Assembly: GCF_001648155.1 (NCBI RefSeq)
Contig: NZ_CP015199.1
Span: 682,001 to 746,000, forward strand
Direction of reading: 5' to 3'
Length of the DNA stretch: 64,000 nt
Source of the DNA: Chryseobacterium glaciei
GTDB taxonomy: Bacteria; Bacteroidota; Bacteroidia; Flavobacteriales; Weeksellaceae
A program made the translations under genes and the position numbers. Positions within the stretch are counted from its first letter, which is position 1, and every line of letters begins with the position of its first letter. Positions 52,267 through 61,768 of the stretch are shown here, piece by piece. Below the pieces are notes generated by a model. It saw only the letters and a list, made by a program, of their open reading frames with translations. It had not been told where the DNA came from and searched no databases.

Positions 52267-53238
52267 TTAACTCTCTCTTCTCAAAAGATAATTAGCCAGT
52301 TCTATAAACGGCTTTTTCTTTTCTTCCGGAATATCTATTTTCTTAAGGTAGCTTTGACCGATTTCGTTATGTTTCTCGATTAAACGCAAAGCTTTTTCGT
52401 CAACTTTTGTTCTTCTGAAGATCTTTTCAACGTTATAAACTTTGTCGATATTATCTGTCTTTTTAGAATACCAATAATCAAGTTCTTTTCTTTCCTCGTC
52501 GGTTGCATGCTCTCTCGCCATCAGATAAAGAACGGTTTTTTTGTTCTCATAAATATCGCCTGCATGTTTTTTTCCAAACTGAGCCTGATCTCCGAATACA
52601 TCTAAATAATCATCCATGATCTGGAAAGCGATACCGATATGTTTTCCGAAGTTGAAAATTGCTTTAGCATCTTTAAAATTAGCTTTAGCAATCAATGATC
52701 CGATCTCGAAAGAAGATGCACTTAAGACACCTGTTTTATACGTAATCATTCTGATGTAATCATCAAAAGTTACGTTTTCCTGCGTCTCAAAATTAATATC
52801 ATATTGCTGACCTTCACATAATAAAAGTCCGGTATGCGTAAAAATTCTGATACAAGCTTTAAAAATTTCAGGTTCAAGATCTTCAAAGAATTTGTAAGCT
52901 TTTAACATTAAAGCATCTCCGGAAAGAATCCCTACATTGATTCCGTGTAAAGTGTGAATTGTAGGTTTATTTCTTCTTAAAGGAGCTTCATCCATAATAT
53001 CATCATGGATCAAAGTGAAGTTATGAAAAAATTCGATTGCCAAAGCGGGTTTAATCGCCTGTTTAAGATCACCACCAAACAAATCACAAGCCATCAACAC
53101 CATGATCGGACGAAGACGCTTTCCACCATGGGAAATAATGTAGTTCATCGGATCATACAATTCCGTAGGTTTATCTTTAAAAGTGTACTTAGTAATGGCC
53201 TCCGCAACAATTTGTTGGTATCTGTCTAAAAATTCCAT
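52267..53238 (-). CDS. Polyprenyl (farnesyl/geranylgeranyl-type) diphosphate synthase
   Basis: A trans-prenyltransferase that condenses isopentenyl diphosphate with allylic diphosphates. The two Asp-rich motifs are LIHDDIMDEAPLRR and IMDDYLDVFGD; GGKRLRP lies in the N-terminal third. The ATG at 53238 (MEFLDRYQQIV) is preferred over the frame start at 53259 because the -7 box lies just upstream. The length is 323 residues. The product chain length cannot be read safely; it might supply quinones or, indirectly, lipid carriers. Confidence 0.92.
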   Translation of the reverse strand: MEFLDRYQQIVAEAITKYTFKDKPTELYDPMNYIISHGGKRLRPIMVLMACDLFGGDLKQAIKPALAIEFFHNFTLIHDDIMDEAPLRRNKPTIHTLHGINVGILSGDALMLKAYKFFEDLEPEIFKACIRIFTHTGLLLCEGQQYDINFETQENVTFDDYIRMITYKTGVLSASSFEIGSLIAKANFKDAKAIFNFGKHIGIAFQIMDDYLDVFGDQAQFGKKHAGDIYENKKTVLYLMAREHATDEERKELDYWYSKKTDNIDKVYNVEKIFRRTKVDEKALRLIEKHNEIGQSYLKKIDIPEEKKKPFIELANYLLRRES

Positions 53239-53256
53239 AAAATCATATAATTTCAA

Positions 53257-53264
53257 CAAAAATA
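53257..53264 (-). promoter_or_regulatory. -7 box of the polyprenyl synthase gene
   Basis: TATTTTTG on the minus strand, 18 bases before the ATG at 53238. A TTTG is present at 53288-53291, but its 23-base spacing is long. Confidence 0.5.
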
Positions 53265-53288
53265 CGATTTTTCAGGGCTTTATAAAAC

Positions 53289-53322
53289 AAAAAACTTTGC
53301 CCAAATGGACAAAGTTTTTTTT
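53289..53322 (-). terminator. Terminator of the phosphate transporter operon
   Basis: AAAAACTTTGCC pairs with GGACAAAGTTTTT, with A and T runs. It lies 19 bases beyond the stop at 53342. Confidence 0.8.
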
Positions 53323-53341
53323 TATTATTTGAATTTGTATT

Positions 53342-54484
53342 TTAAGTTAAAAATGTAACCACAAGATACGTAAGCGCAGCAACAATTGCTGAGATAGGAA
53401 TCGTTAATACCCAAGCCCAAAGTAAGCTTACGGTAATCCCCCATCTTACTGCGGAAATTCTTTTTGTTAATCCAACCCCGATGATAGAACCTGTAATCGT
53501 GTGTGTTGTAGATACTGGAATACCAAAATGGTCTGTAATAAATAAAGTAATTGCTCCTGCTGTTTCAGCACTTACACCTTCCAATGAAGTTACTTTAGTG
53601 ATTTTAGTTCCCATTGTTTTAATGATCTTCCAACCACCACTCATTGTACCCAATGCAATTGCGATGAAAGAAACCAAAGGAACCCAAATATAATGTTGTG
53701 CAAAATAATCGAAACGTCCCGCAGAAGGAATATTAAGATAAACAGGATCTTGAAGCATATTCACGTGATAATAGATCATTGCAGCTCCAATAATACCCAT
53801 TACTTTCTGTGCATCATTCAGACCGTGTCCTAAACTGAACAAAGCCGAAGAACCCAACTGTAATCTTTTAAATGATTGATCTGCTTTATGCGGATTCGAT
53901 TTTTTATAAAGATGAACAATAATTAGTGTGATAATAATTGAAATAATCATCCCAATAATCGGAGCCATAAAAATAAACAGGAAAATAGGAATTACTTTAT
54001 CAAATTTAACAACACTTTGTGTCGTTACCTGATAAGCAGCTGTCTTAAACGTTTCCCACATTCCTAACTCAGGGTGAGCAGCAACAACTTCATGATAATC
54101 CATCATAAAAGCGTGCATTAAGGCTGCTCCTAAAAATCCACCGATCAAAGTGTGTGATGATGATGAAGGAATCCCAAACCACCATGTTAAAAGGTTCCAG
54201 GCTATCGCAGCGATAAGACCTGAAAATATTACTTCTAATGTAATAAAGTTCTCGTTAACCGTTTTGGCAATCGTATTACCAATTTTAAATTCTCCAATAA
54301 TATAAGCAGCGATAAAGAAAGCTGCAAAATTCCAAAGTGCTGCCCAAAGTACAGCCTGGAATGGAGTTAAAACTTTTGTAGAAACGATAGTCGCAATCGA
54401 ATTGGCCGCATCATGAAAACCATTGATATAATCGAAAATTAAAGCCAGCGCAATAATAACTATCAGTAAAATAGGAAATTCCAT
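53342..54484 (-). CDS. Low-affinity inorganic phosphate transporter (PiT family)
   Basis: A 380-residue multi-helix membrane protein. The duplicated PiT signature is present as DYINGFHDAANSIAT (residues 18-32) and GHGLNDAQKVMG; FGIPSSSSHTLIGG and FGIPVSTTHTITGS are the second pair of repeated motifs. It imports phosphate, or metal phosphate, with protons. The DUF47 (PhoU-like) gene 14 bases upstream is its usual regulator. Confidence 0.94.
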   Translation of the reverse strand: MEFPILLIVIIALALIFDYINGFHDAANSIATIVSTKVLTPFQAVLWAALWNFAAFFIAAYIIGEFKIGNTIAKTVNENFITLEVIFSGLIAAIAWNLLTWWFGIPSSSSHTLIGGFLGAALMHAFMMDYHEVVAAHPELGMWETFKTAAYQVTTQSVVKFDKVIPIFLFIFMAPIIGMIISIIITLIIVHLYKKSNPHKADQSFKRLQLGSSALFSLGHGLNDAQKVMGIIGAAMIYYHVNMLQDPVYLNIPSAGRFDYFAQHYIWVPLVSFIAIALGTMSGGWKIIKTMGTKITKVTSLEGVSAETAGAITLFITDHFGIPVSTTHTITGSIIGVGLTKRISAVRWGITVSLLWAWVLTIPISAIVAALTYLVVTFLT

Positions 54485-54498
54485 TTTTGTTATATTGT

Positions 54499-55137
54499 TT
54501 AGGCGTATTTAATCATGATGTTCTCAATAGTATTGGCAACATCTTCTGCCTTATCGGTTACTATTTCAAGATAATTAAGTACAGATGAAACTTTGATAAT
54601 ATTGATAGCGTCATTCGTTTCAAACAATTCTACCATAGAATTAGAAAGAAGATCATCTGCAATATTTTCAATAGAATTTACTTTGATACAAGCTTCTTTT
54701 ACCTGCTCCATGTTTTTGAACCCTTTAAGGTTCTTCATTGCATTCTGGATCTCCAGACAAGCTTTGTGGATAAGTAAAGAGAAATCTGAATAAGCCTTCA
54801 GTTCCGGAGACTTGTAAAGAAAAATATACTTTGTAGAAGCATAGATGTAATCAGCGATATCATCTAAACCAGTAGCCAACGTGTGAATATCTTCACGATC
54901 GAAAGGAGTGATAAAGTTTTTACCCAATTCTATAAAAATTTCATGAGTAAGCTCATCATTTTTATGTTCATAGTCGCTCATTTTCTTCAACATAGAGTCA
55001 TCGTTAAGATCGAAATCTTTGATACCGGTGTTGAATTCTTCAGACATTGCAACTAGGTTCTCTGTTACTTTTTCGAAAAGCACAAAGAAGATTTTGTCTT
55101 TTGGTTGAAAAGCGTGGAAAATATTACCAATTCCCAT
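54499..55137 (-). CDS. DUF47/PhoU-like phosphate transport regulator
   Basis: A 212-residue all-helical protein of the DUF47 family (KFF..KVTENLVAMSEEF pattern, DIHTLATGLDDIADYI). The ATG at 55137 (MGIGNIFHAFQPKD) is chosen; the 27 residues upstream in frame do not look like the family. DUF47 proteins are encoded with Pit transporters and are thought to control them. The transporter starts 14 bases downstream. Confidence 0.9.
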   Translation of the reverse strand: MGIGNIFHAFQPKDKIFFVLFEKVTENLVAMSEEFNTGIKDFDLNDDSMLKKMSDYEHKNDELTHEIFIELGKNFITPFDREDIHTLATGLDDIADYIYASTKYIFLYKSPELKAYSDFSLLIHKACLEIQNAMKNLKGFKNMEQVKEACIKVNSIENIADDLLSNSMVELFETNDAINIIKVSSVLNYLEIVTDKAEDVANTIENIMIKYA

Positions 55138-55242
55138 TTTTAAGTATTTATAATTTTGTGCAAATTTCCTAAAAAAGCACCTTACCTGAAACAATCTGAC
55201 GTTAAGTTTTGTTAACATTACGTTACCCTCTGATTATCAAAC

Positions 55243-55270
55243 AAAAAAACCGGCTTTGATGCCGGTTTTA
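55243..55270 (-). terminator. Terminator of the second DEAD-box helicase
   Basis: AAAACCGGC pairs with GCCGGTTTT, with A/T runs, 18 bases beyond the helicase stop. Confidence 0.88.
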
Positions 55271-55288
55271 TATAGTTTAGAATGAGTG

Positions 55289-57013
55289 TTAATTCGCCTC
55301 TTCAGCTCTCATATCTTTTCCTTTGAATTTCATTGATGCAATATTATTCAAAAGCTCTCCTTTAAATGATTTTTCTATTTCAAAGAAAGAGAATTTCTCT
55401 AAAATTTCAATGTCACCAATTTCGGCTCTTTTCTTACTACCTTCTGCAGGAGTAGTCGCTTTGTTGATAATATCTAAAACATCTAATTTTTTCAATTGAT
55501 CTTTCTTGCCCAAGTTGAAGAAGAATCTTACCATATCTTCATTCTTTCTCCTAGGTTTTCCACTGCGTTCTCTTCCTCCTCTGTCTCTATCTCCGCTGCT
55601 TCTAGTATCGCGATCTCTTCCTCCTCTATCTCTGTCTCTATCACGACCTCTATCTCTGTCTCTTCTAGGATAGTCATCATCTCTGTTGCTGAATTTCTGG
55701 TCAACAAGATCATGTTTATCTTTGTAGTACAATGCAAGATCTTTCAATTGGAACTGCAATAATTTGTGTACCAATTCTTCCTTTGTGAACGCGCTTAGAT
55801 CCGGGATCAAGCTATCATCAAATTCAAATATATCTTCATGCACTGTCAATAACTTTTCGAAAACTCCTCCAACCTGAGCTTTGATAACCTCTGCTCCTGT
55901 TGGTATAAATTTTTCAACGATATCAATTTTCGTTGTAGATTTTATCTGCTTTAATTTTCTGCTTTCTTCAGGCTTGATTAAAGAGATTGAAATCCCGTCT
56001 TTTCCTGCTCTACCTGTTCTTCCACTTCTGTGAACGAATACTTCAGGATCATCAGGTAAAGAATAATGGATAACGTGAGTTAGTGAATCCACATCCAATC
56101 CTCTCGCCGCAACATCTGTTGCAACCAAAATATCGATGTTTTTCAATCTGAATTTCTTCATTACAGTATCTCTCTGCGCTTGAGAAAGATCTCCGTGAAG
56201 AGCATCAGCTGCGTAACCGTTCTGCATTAAGAAATCTGCAACTTCCTGAGTCTCCATTCTTGTTCTACAGAACAAAATTGAATACTGGTTAGGGTTTGCA
56301 TCAATTAATCTCTTAAGAGCTTCTTTTTTGTTACGGTACCCAACAACGTAATATTCATGTTTGATGTTCTTCTTAACCTCGTTAATAGAACCCACAGAAA
56401 TACGGTGTGGTTTTGTAAGATAATTTTTAGAAATTCTTTCCACTTCTTTATTCATCGTTGCAGAGAATAAGAAAGTTTGTTTTGTTTCAGGAGTTTCTCT
56501 CAAAATTGTTTCCAATTCGTCTTTGAAACCCATTGAAAGCATTTCATCAGCTTCGTCTAAAACTAACCAATGAATAGCAGAAAAGTCTAGTGCTTTTCTG
56601 TTGATAAGGTCGATAACTCTTCCTGGAGTACCTACAATAATCTGTGGCTTATCCTTTAGAGATCTAATTTGGTCCATAATACTGCTTCCACCGTAAACTG
56701 CTGTAGTTTTGATGTCTTTCATGTATTTGGAGTAATTTTTTATGTCTTTAGAAATCTGAAGACATAGTTCTCGTGTCGGACAAAGCACCAAAAATTGGAT
56801 TTTGCGACTCGTATCGTCAATCATATCCAAAATCGGAAGCGAAAACGCTGCTGTTTTGCCTGTCCCTGTTTGCGCAAGTGCGATCAAGTCGCGAATATCT
56901 GAAAGAATAAAAGGGATAGTCTGTTTTTGGATTTCTGTTGGGCTTTCATAACCCAGTTCGCCAACTGCCTTAAGAATGTCAGGACTTAAATTGGACTCCG
57001 TAAATAAATTCAT
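55289..57013 (-). CDS. DEAD-box RNA helicase with DbpA-type RNA-binding domain
   Basis: A 574-residue helicase of the DeaD/CsdA group. Motifs: [30 protein letters not shown] and HRSGRTGRAG. After the helicase core (about 1-370) comes an Arg/Asp/Gly-rich low-complexity stretch (about 440-485, alternating DRDR and GGRDRD units). A DbpA-like RNA-binding domain ends it (MVRFFFNLGKKDQLKKLDV, then IEILEKFSFFEIEKSF). It probably unwinds rRNA in cold stress. It is separate from the RhlE-type gene at 48556. A good -7 box precedes it. Confidence 0.95.
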   Translation of the reverse strand: MNLFTESNLSPDILKAVGELGYESPTEIQKQTIPFILSDIRDLIALAQTGTGKTAAFSLPILDMIDDTSRKIQFLVLCPTRELCLQISKDIKNYSKYMKDIKTTAVYGGSSIMDQIRSLKDKPQIIVGTPGRVIDLINRKALDFSAIHWLVLDEADEMLSMGFKDELETILRETPETKQTFLFSATMNKEVERISKNYLTKPHRISVGSINEVKKNIKHEYYVVGYRNKKEALKRLIDANPNQYSILFCRTRMETQEVADFLMQNGYAADALHGDLSQAQRDTVMKKFRLKNIDILVATDVAARGLDVDSLTHVIHYSLPDDPEVFVHRSGRTGRAGKDGISISLIKPEESRKLKQIKSTTKIDIVEKFIPTGAEVIKAQVGGVFEKLLTVHEDIFEFDDSLIPDLSAFTKEELVHKLLQFQLKDLALYYKDKHDLVDQKFSNRDDDYPRRDRDRGRDRDRDRGGRDRDTRSSGDRDRGGRERSGKPRRKNEDMVRFFFNLGKKDQLKKLDVLDIINKATTPAEGSKKRAEIGDIEILEKFSFFEIEKSFKGELLNNIASMKFKGKDMRAEEAN

Positions 57014-57033
57014 TAAATATTATAAAATTTCTG

Positions 57034-57041
57034 CAAATATA
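57034..57041 (-). promoter_or_regulatory. -7 box of the second DEAD-box helicase
   Basis: TATATTTG on the minus strand, 20 bases before the ATG at 57013. Confidence 0.5.
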
Positions 57042-57264
57042 CAATAAATATTTGAATTTCTTTTTATATAATATTACGGAATTAATAATTTTAATTTCCA
57101 AAACCATAAATAATTTAAAATTTAAACAGAAAAACCATAAAATTTTTATTTTTAATGCAACGAAATCTCAATCAAGAAGGCGATTATTAAATTATTTGTT
57201 ATCGAGTTAAATAATTGTGAATCATTAAAAAAATATATTATTTGGCGTATAAAAGAGATTTAAT

Positions 57265-57272
57265 TAAATTTG
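57265..57272 (+). promoter_or_regulatory. -7 box of the DUF2461 gene
   Basis: TAAATTTG, 15 bases before the ATG at 57288. Confidence 0.45.
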
Positions 57273-57287
57273 ATTTAAAATAAAAAC

Positions 57288-57953
57288 ATGTCCGCTAACA
57301 TTTCTACAAAAACTTTCGATTTCATCAAAAAATTGACTAAAAACAACAATCGTGAATGGTTTAATGAAAACAAAAACCTTTACACAGAATCTCAGCAAAA
57401 TGTAATTTCTTTTCTTGAAGAGCTTATCAATAAAATGGGAGAATTTGATGAAGAGCTGGCAAAATTAGATCCTAAAAAAGCATTATTCAGAATTTATAGA
57501 GATACGAGATTCTCAAAGGATAAAATCCCCTACAAAACCAATTTCGGAGCTTCGTTAGGAATGGGGAAAGGAAGCCAAAAAGGCGGATACTATCTTCACA
57601 TAGAACCCGGAAAATCATTTCTAGCAGGCGGAATCTATATGCCTGAATCTTCTGTTTTGAAAGAAGTAAGAAAAGAAATTTCTTTATATGGAGACGATTT
57701 CATTAAAATTATCAACAATAAAGATTTCAAAAAACACTTCCCGGAATTAGACCAAGACGACAAGTTGAAAAAAGTTCCTCAAGGTTTTGAAAAAGAAGAT
57801 CCGATGGGTGAATACTTAAAATTAAAAAGCTTCATTGTGGTTTATAATTTGAAAGACGAAGAGGTTTTAGATGAAAATGCAGCGAAAAATATGTCAGAGA
57901 TTTTTAAAGTCATGAAACCTTTTAATGATTTTTTGAATACGCCGTTTCTTTAA
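57288..57953 (+). CDS. DUF2461 family protein
   Basis: A 221-residue soluble protein matching DUF2461 (TIGR02453): TFDFIKKLTKNNNREWFNEN near the start, FRIYRDTRFSKDKIPYKTN at about 67-85 and YYLHIEPGKSFLAGGIYMP. The family is widespread and uncharacterised. It is a single-gene unit on the plus strand, divergent from the helicase across 274 A/T-rich bases with nothing else in them. Confidence 0.9.
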   Translation: MSANISTKTFDFIKKLTKNNNREWFNENKNLYTESQQNVISFLEELINKMGEFDEELAKLDPKKALFRIYRDTRFSKDKIPYKTNFGASLGMGKGSQKGGYYLHIEPGKSFLAGGIYMPESSVLKEVRKEISLYGDDFIKIINNKDFKKHFPELDQDDKLKKVPQGFEKEDPMGEYLKLKSFIVVYNLKDEEVLDENAAKNMSEIFKVMKPFNDFLNTPFL

Positions 57954-57973
57954 CTTATAAATAGATCATAGAT

Positions 57974-58067
57974 CCTTCGACTTCGCTCAGGATGACACTG
58001 GCAAATTATTCTGTTAATTAAATAATACACTTAGTATTAGCGATGTCATCCTGAGCGAAGTCGAAGG
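57974..58067. repeat. Intergenic palindromic repeat, family A (second copy)
   Basis: Arms CCTTCGACTTCGCTCAGGAT and ATCCTGAGCGAAGTCGAAGG are exact inverted copies. The spacer contains TTAGTATTAG, as at 561-637. Confidence 0.85.
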
Positions 58068-58174
58068 ATTTCCCATAATTTATTGATACATTAAATTATT
58101 TTGTTCTAAAATTAAACACTGATAATCAACTCATTACAATCAAACAAATTTAACATTAGTTTAACATTTTTGCT

Positions 58175-58182
58175 TACCTTTG
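58175..58182 (+). promoter_or_regulatory. -7 box of the FkbM methyltransferase gene
   Basis: TACCTTTG, 21 bases before the ATG at 58204. It overlaps the in-frame TTG at 58180, which therefore is not the start. Confidence 0.6.
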
Positions 58183-58203
58183 CTGATCGTCAAAAAACTC
58201 AGG

Positions 58204-58998
58204 ATGTCTTTATACCAAAGAATTGCAGAAAAACTACAATATATTAGTCCGAATTTCTATAAAAAAAGATATTTTAAGACCTTAAACCATCTTAATAAAG
58301 ATAATTTTTCGGCTCGTAATGTAGAACCAGAATTGGTCTGGATCAAAGAATATTTGCCAAAAAAAGCAGTCATTCTTGATATCGGAGCCAACGTTGGAAC
58401 CTTCCTCTATCAGCTGGAAAACAAGTTGGATCATAACCATATTTATGCTTTTGAACCCAACAAAAAACTGTACCGCCGCCTGAAAAGATTATTCCCGAGA
58501 ATAAACGTTTTTCCTTTGGCACTTTCTGACGAAAATACAACTGCCGAGTTTAAAGTTCCCATTATCAATGGTAAGATGATCGCGTCCCGAGGAACGCTGA
58601 ACACTTTATATAAAGAAAAAGGCGAAGAAAAGAGCTATACTGAAAAAGTAAAGGTCATCAAATTGGATGATTGGGCTGCAATCGAACACTTCAACAGACT
58701 GGATTTCATTAAAATAGATGTTGAGGGAAATGAAATGAAAACGCTTTTAGGAGCAAAGAAAACCATTCAACAGTTTTCACCTACTTTAATGGTTGAGATG
58801 GAACAAAGACACCACGACAAACCCATCTGGAATGAAATTTCTGAAGTTGAAAGCTGGGGATATGAAGCAAAATATCTGAACAGACACAATTTTGAGCTTG
58901 AAAAACTGACTGAAGAAATTCTAACAAAAAACACCAACGACGAAAAAAATAAAACGGAATACATCAACAACATTATTTTTATACCTAAAAACCTTTAA
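58204..58998 (+). CDS. FkbM-family methyltransferase
   Basis: A SAM-dependent methyltransferase of the FkbM type, about 264 residues from MSLYQRIAEKL. The SAM-binding motif is VILDIGANVGTFLYQL, followed by IYAFEPNKKLYRRL and the late motif FIKIDVEGNEMKTLLGA. Family members O-methylate sugars or natural products. It starts a plus-strand pair with the flippase gene (9-base gap), so a role in surface-glycan decoration is likely. The start is set by the -7 box at 58175. Confidence 0.88.
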   Translation: MSLYQRIAEKLQYISPNFYKKRYFKTLNHLNKDNFSARNVEPELVWIKEYLPKKAVILDIGANVGTFLYQLENKLDHNHIYAFEPNKKLYRRLKRLFPRINVFPLALSDENTTAEFKVPIINGKMIASRGTLNTLYKEKGEEKSYTEKVKVIKLDDWAAIEHFNRLDFIKIDVEGNEMKTLLGAKKTIQQFSPTLMVEMEQRHHDKPIWNEISEVESWGYEAKYLNRHNFELEKLTEEILTKNTNDEKNKTEYINNIIFIPKNL

Positions 58999-59007
58999 AA
59001 TATAATT

Positions 59008-60486
59008 ATGAGCGTAGTAGCAAGGCAAGGCTTCAAATATTCCATTATCGGTTATATTGGTTTTTTGTTGGGTACAATTTCTGCAATTTTCATTTTCCCT
59101 TATGATTTTGAATTTTACGGAAAATTGCGCTACATCCTTCCTGCAGCTGAAATGCTGGTTCCTTTTGTTGTTTTAGGAATTTCTTATTCTAATGTGAAAT
59201 TTTTTCACACCGTAGAAAAAGATGGTAAAAAACAGAATATGCTTTCGCTTTCTTTGCTTACTGTTCTTATTAATTTTGTTGTATTCAGTGTAATATTTTT
59301 TGTTCTCCCCTATTTTTATCCAAAATTTAGACTTTCAGAAGCGTGGAAGAACAAAGAAATGATTCTTCCGTTGATATTAATTCTTTCCTTTTGCGCGATC
59401 TTTAATAAATATACTTCTAACTACAAAAGAATCGTTGTTTCTAATATTTTTGATAACCTTTTTCCGAAAATAGCCAATTTAGGAGCATTTTGTTTATTCT
59501 TTTATTTTGCTTTTTCACAGAAAGTTGCATTTGCTTTTTTCTTTGGGATTTTCACTTTAATGCTTTTCGGTTACATTTATTACACCAATAAATTAGAAAA
59601 AATACAACTCGATTTCAACACAGATTATTTTAAGAAAAATAATTTCTGGAAAGAGTTTTTTAATTATAGTTTTTTTGGATTTCTAGGAACATTCGGAAAT
59701 TATTTAGCTATTAACAGCTTTATGATTGGAGAATATCTAGGAATGGAAGAAGTCGGAATTTACTCGGTTTTATACGCTCTTATTTCTTTAATATCTATTC
59801 CCCAATTGGGATTATTTAATATTTCTGCGCCAATTATCAATAAAACATTGGCAGATGGAGATATGGAAGAACTGGATAGATTTCACAAAAAAACGTCTTT
59901 ATCCTTATATTTTTTAGGTGCCGTTTTGTTCTCATGCATCATGGTCGGATTTCCTTTTTTAACGCAGTTTATGCCTAAGAACGGGACAATGCTGAGAGAA
60001 TACGAACCCGTAGTTTGGATCTGGGGTTCTGCAGTTTTAGTTGACCTTGCGACAGGATTCAACGGAAATATTATTTCACTTTCTAAATATTATCGTTTTA
60101 ATATTTTAGTTATGCTTTTATTGGCGGGATTAACAATTGGGCTGAATCTTTATTTCATTAAAAACACAGATTTAAAATTGATCGGAATTGCCTTATCTAC
60201 AGCAATTTCACTTACAACTTACAACGTTATTAAAATCATTTTTAATTATGTTGTCTTTAAAGTTTCTCCGTTGACGATTGAAATGATTTTCGTTTCGATT
60301 ATCTGTACTTTAGCGATAACTGTTGCGATTGTGTTGCCTACTTTTGATAATAACTTCATCAATTTAATCTACAAACCGACCGTTGTTTTAGTATTAATTT
60401 ATATTGGAAATTATTTCACTAAAATCTTCCCAATTGAAGATTATTTAAATATCAGATTTATAAAAAGTGTTTTTAAAATCAAGTAG
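59008..60486 (+). CDS. Polysaccharide flippase (MOP/Wzx-like)
   Basis: A 492-residue membrane protein with 12 to 14 predicted helices, of the MOP exporter superfamily. The N-terminus RQGFKYSIIGYIGFLLGTIS and the segment FFGFLGTFGNYLAINSFMIG are typical of polysaccharide flippases. It would move undecaprenyl-linked sugars across the inner membrane. It follows the FkbM gene by nine bases and its end overlaps the convergent glycosyltransferase gene by eight. Confidence 0.87.
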   Translation: MSVVARQGFKYSIIGYIGFLLGTISAIFIFPYDFEFYGKLRYILPAAEMLVPFVVLGISYSNVKFFHTVEKDGKKQNMLSLSLLTVLINFVVFSVIFFVLPYFYPKFRLSEAWKNKEMILPLILILSFCAIFNKYTSNYKRIVVSNIFDNLFPKIANLGAFCLFFYFAFSQKVAFAFFFGIFTLMLFGYIYYTNKLEKIQLDFNTDYFKKNNFWKEFFNYSFFGFLGTFGNYLAINSFMIGEYLGMEEVGIYSVLYALISLISIPQLGLFNISAPIINKTLADGDMEELDRFHKKTSLSLYFLGAVLFSCIMVGFPFLTQFMPKNGTMLREYEPVVWIWGSAVLVDLATGFNGNIISLSKYYRFNILVMLLLAGLTIGLNLYFIKNTDLKLIGIALSTAISLTTYNVIKIIFNYVVFKVSPLTIEMIFVSIICTLAITVAIVLPTFDNNFINLIYKPTVVLVLIYIGNYFTKIFPIEDYLNIRFIKSVFKIK

Positions 60487-61549
60487 TAATTAATTGATTT
60501 AAAATATTTTTTAGATTCTCCTGAACCAATTTTTTGTTATAGTTTTTCTGAAAATCGAAGTTAATATTTTTCAGTTGGATAAACTGTTCCATTAAATTAT
60601 CGTTCTCAGGAATGATGAAATCTAGTTTTGATGGATAATTTTTAGGAAAAATAGCCAATTTGCCATACTTGATCGCATCGCCAAGATTGCCTGTCATTTT
60701 AGTTGTTCCGTAGATTTCTTTTTGGCTGAAAAACTCAGTTTCCTGCTGAATCGGACACCATAAAACATCTGCTTCACTCATCCATTTTTCAAAATCATTT
60801 TGAGAAATACGTTCTGAAAAGTAGGTGATATTAATTTGTTCTAACGATTTTTCCAGATCAATAATTTCGCGTAATTCATTTCCGTCAGCTTTTCCCAGAA
60901 ATATAAATTCAATTAATTTGTTTTCTAAATTTGAATTATTTTTTAAATCGTATTCCCATTTTCTTATATTTGAAAATACTCTTTTGTAATCTCGTCTCAT
61001 TTGAGAAACACCTCCGGGAATAACTATTTTCAACACTTTATTCTCTGAATTTTGAACATGTTTAGTGTAAAAAAGAGGAAGAAATTTATATTTTTCAGAA
61101 GCTAATTCCTGATCTAAGACCAATAAATTTTTCGCCTTCTTATAAACTTTTGAAGAATAAAAAAGCCCTTCTTTCCACCATAATTTTAATCTGTAAATCA
61201 GATCTTTTTTCAAGATATTTTTAATTAAATCAGATTTTGAAATATTGGTGAAATTAATATTATGAACTATAATTGCCGCATTAAATTTATTTGTAACAGC
61301 TTGAAATGTGTTGAAATAGCGATGAACAGTTCCGATAATAATCAGGTCGTATTTTTTAATTTTCAACTGATCCATAATCATTGAACTATCGGACAGAAAT
61401 ATATTTTCTCTTGATTCTTTTATCTGATTTCTAATTCTTTGCGAAAAATAATAATCTACTTCAAATTCATTCGAATTCTGCATGATTTCAATAAAATCCT
61501 GAGCAATTTCTGCGTGAGTGTCTATTTCTATGTAGGCTATTTTTTTCAC
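60479..61549 (-). CDS. Glycosyltransferase-like protein (GT-B fold probable)
   Basis: A 356-residue protein without signal peptide. The N-terminal half has alternating strands and helices (YDLIIIGTVHRYFNTFQ). The C-terminal half has KIVIPGGVSQMRRDYKRVF, EFIFLGKADGNELRE and MSEADVLWCPIQ, arranged like the donor-binding domain of GT-B glycosyltransferases. The acceptor and donor are unknown. It is convergent with the flippase gene and forms part of the glycan region. It is less certain than the GT2 gene downstream on this strand. Confidence 0.72.
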   Translation of the reverse strand: MKKIAYIEIDTHAEIAQDFIEIMQNSNEFEVDYYFSQRIRNQIKESRENIFLSDSSMIMDQLKIKKYDLIIIGTVHRYFNTFQAVTNKFNAAIIVHNINFTNISKSDLIKNILKKDLIYRLKLWWKEGLFYSSKVYKKAKNLLVLDQELASEKYKFLPLFYTKHVQNSENKVLKIVIPGGVSQMRRDYKRVFSNIRKWEYDLKNNSNLENKLIEFIFLGKADGNELREIIDLEKSLEQINITYFSERISQNDFEKWMSEADVLWCPIQQETEFFSQKEIYGTTKMTGNLGDAIKYGKLAIFPKNYPSKLDFIIPENDNLMEQFIQLKNINFDFQKNYNKKLVQENLKNILNQLITT

Positions 61550-61555
61550 TTTAAG

Positions 61556-61619
61556 TTTTGGCTAAAGCCAACTGATTTTTCTTGATTTATTAAACGGGCT
61601 AAAGCCCATTCCTATTGAT
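61556..61619. repeat. Dispersed repeat, family E (second copy)
   Basis: TTTTGGCTAAAGCCAACTG, TTAAACGGGCTAAAGCCC and CCTATTGAT, matching 49875-49938 block by block. Confidence 0.7.
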
Positions 61620-61681
61620 ATTTTTAATGCAAAAAACACTTGAGACAAATATATAAACAGTAATTCTTCTTTACATCATCT

Positions 61682-61748
61682 TTGTCATGCTGGAAGCATC
61701 TCTACAATGCCTTTTATAATTGGGATTAGATTCCTACAGAATGACAAA
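61682..61748. repeat. Dispersed repeat, family I (second copy)
   Basis: TTGTCATGCTGGAAGCATCT and AGATTCCTACAGAATGACAA form weakly inverted arms and resemble 39034-39083. Confidence 0.5.
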
Positions 61749-61768
61749 CTTTATGCTTAACTATTTAA

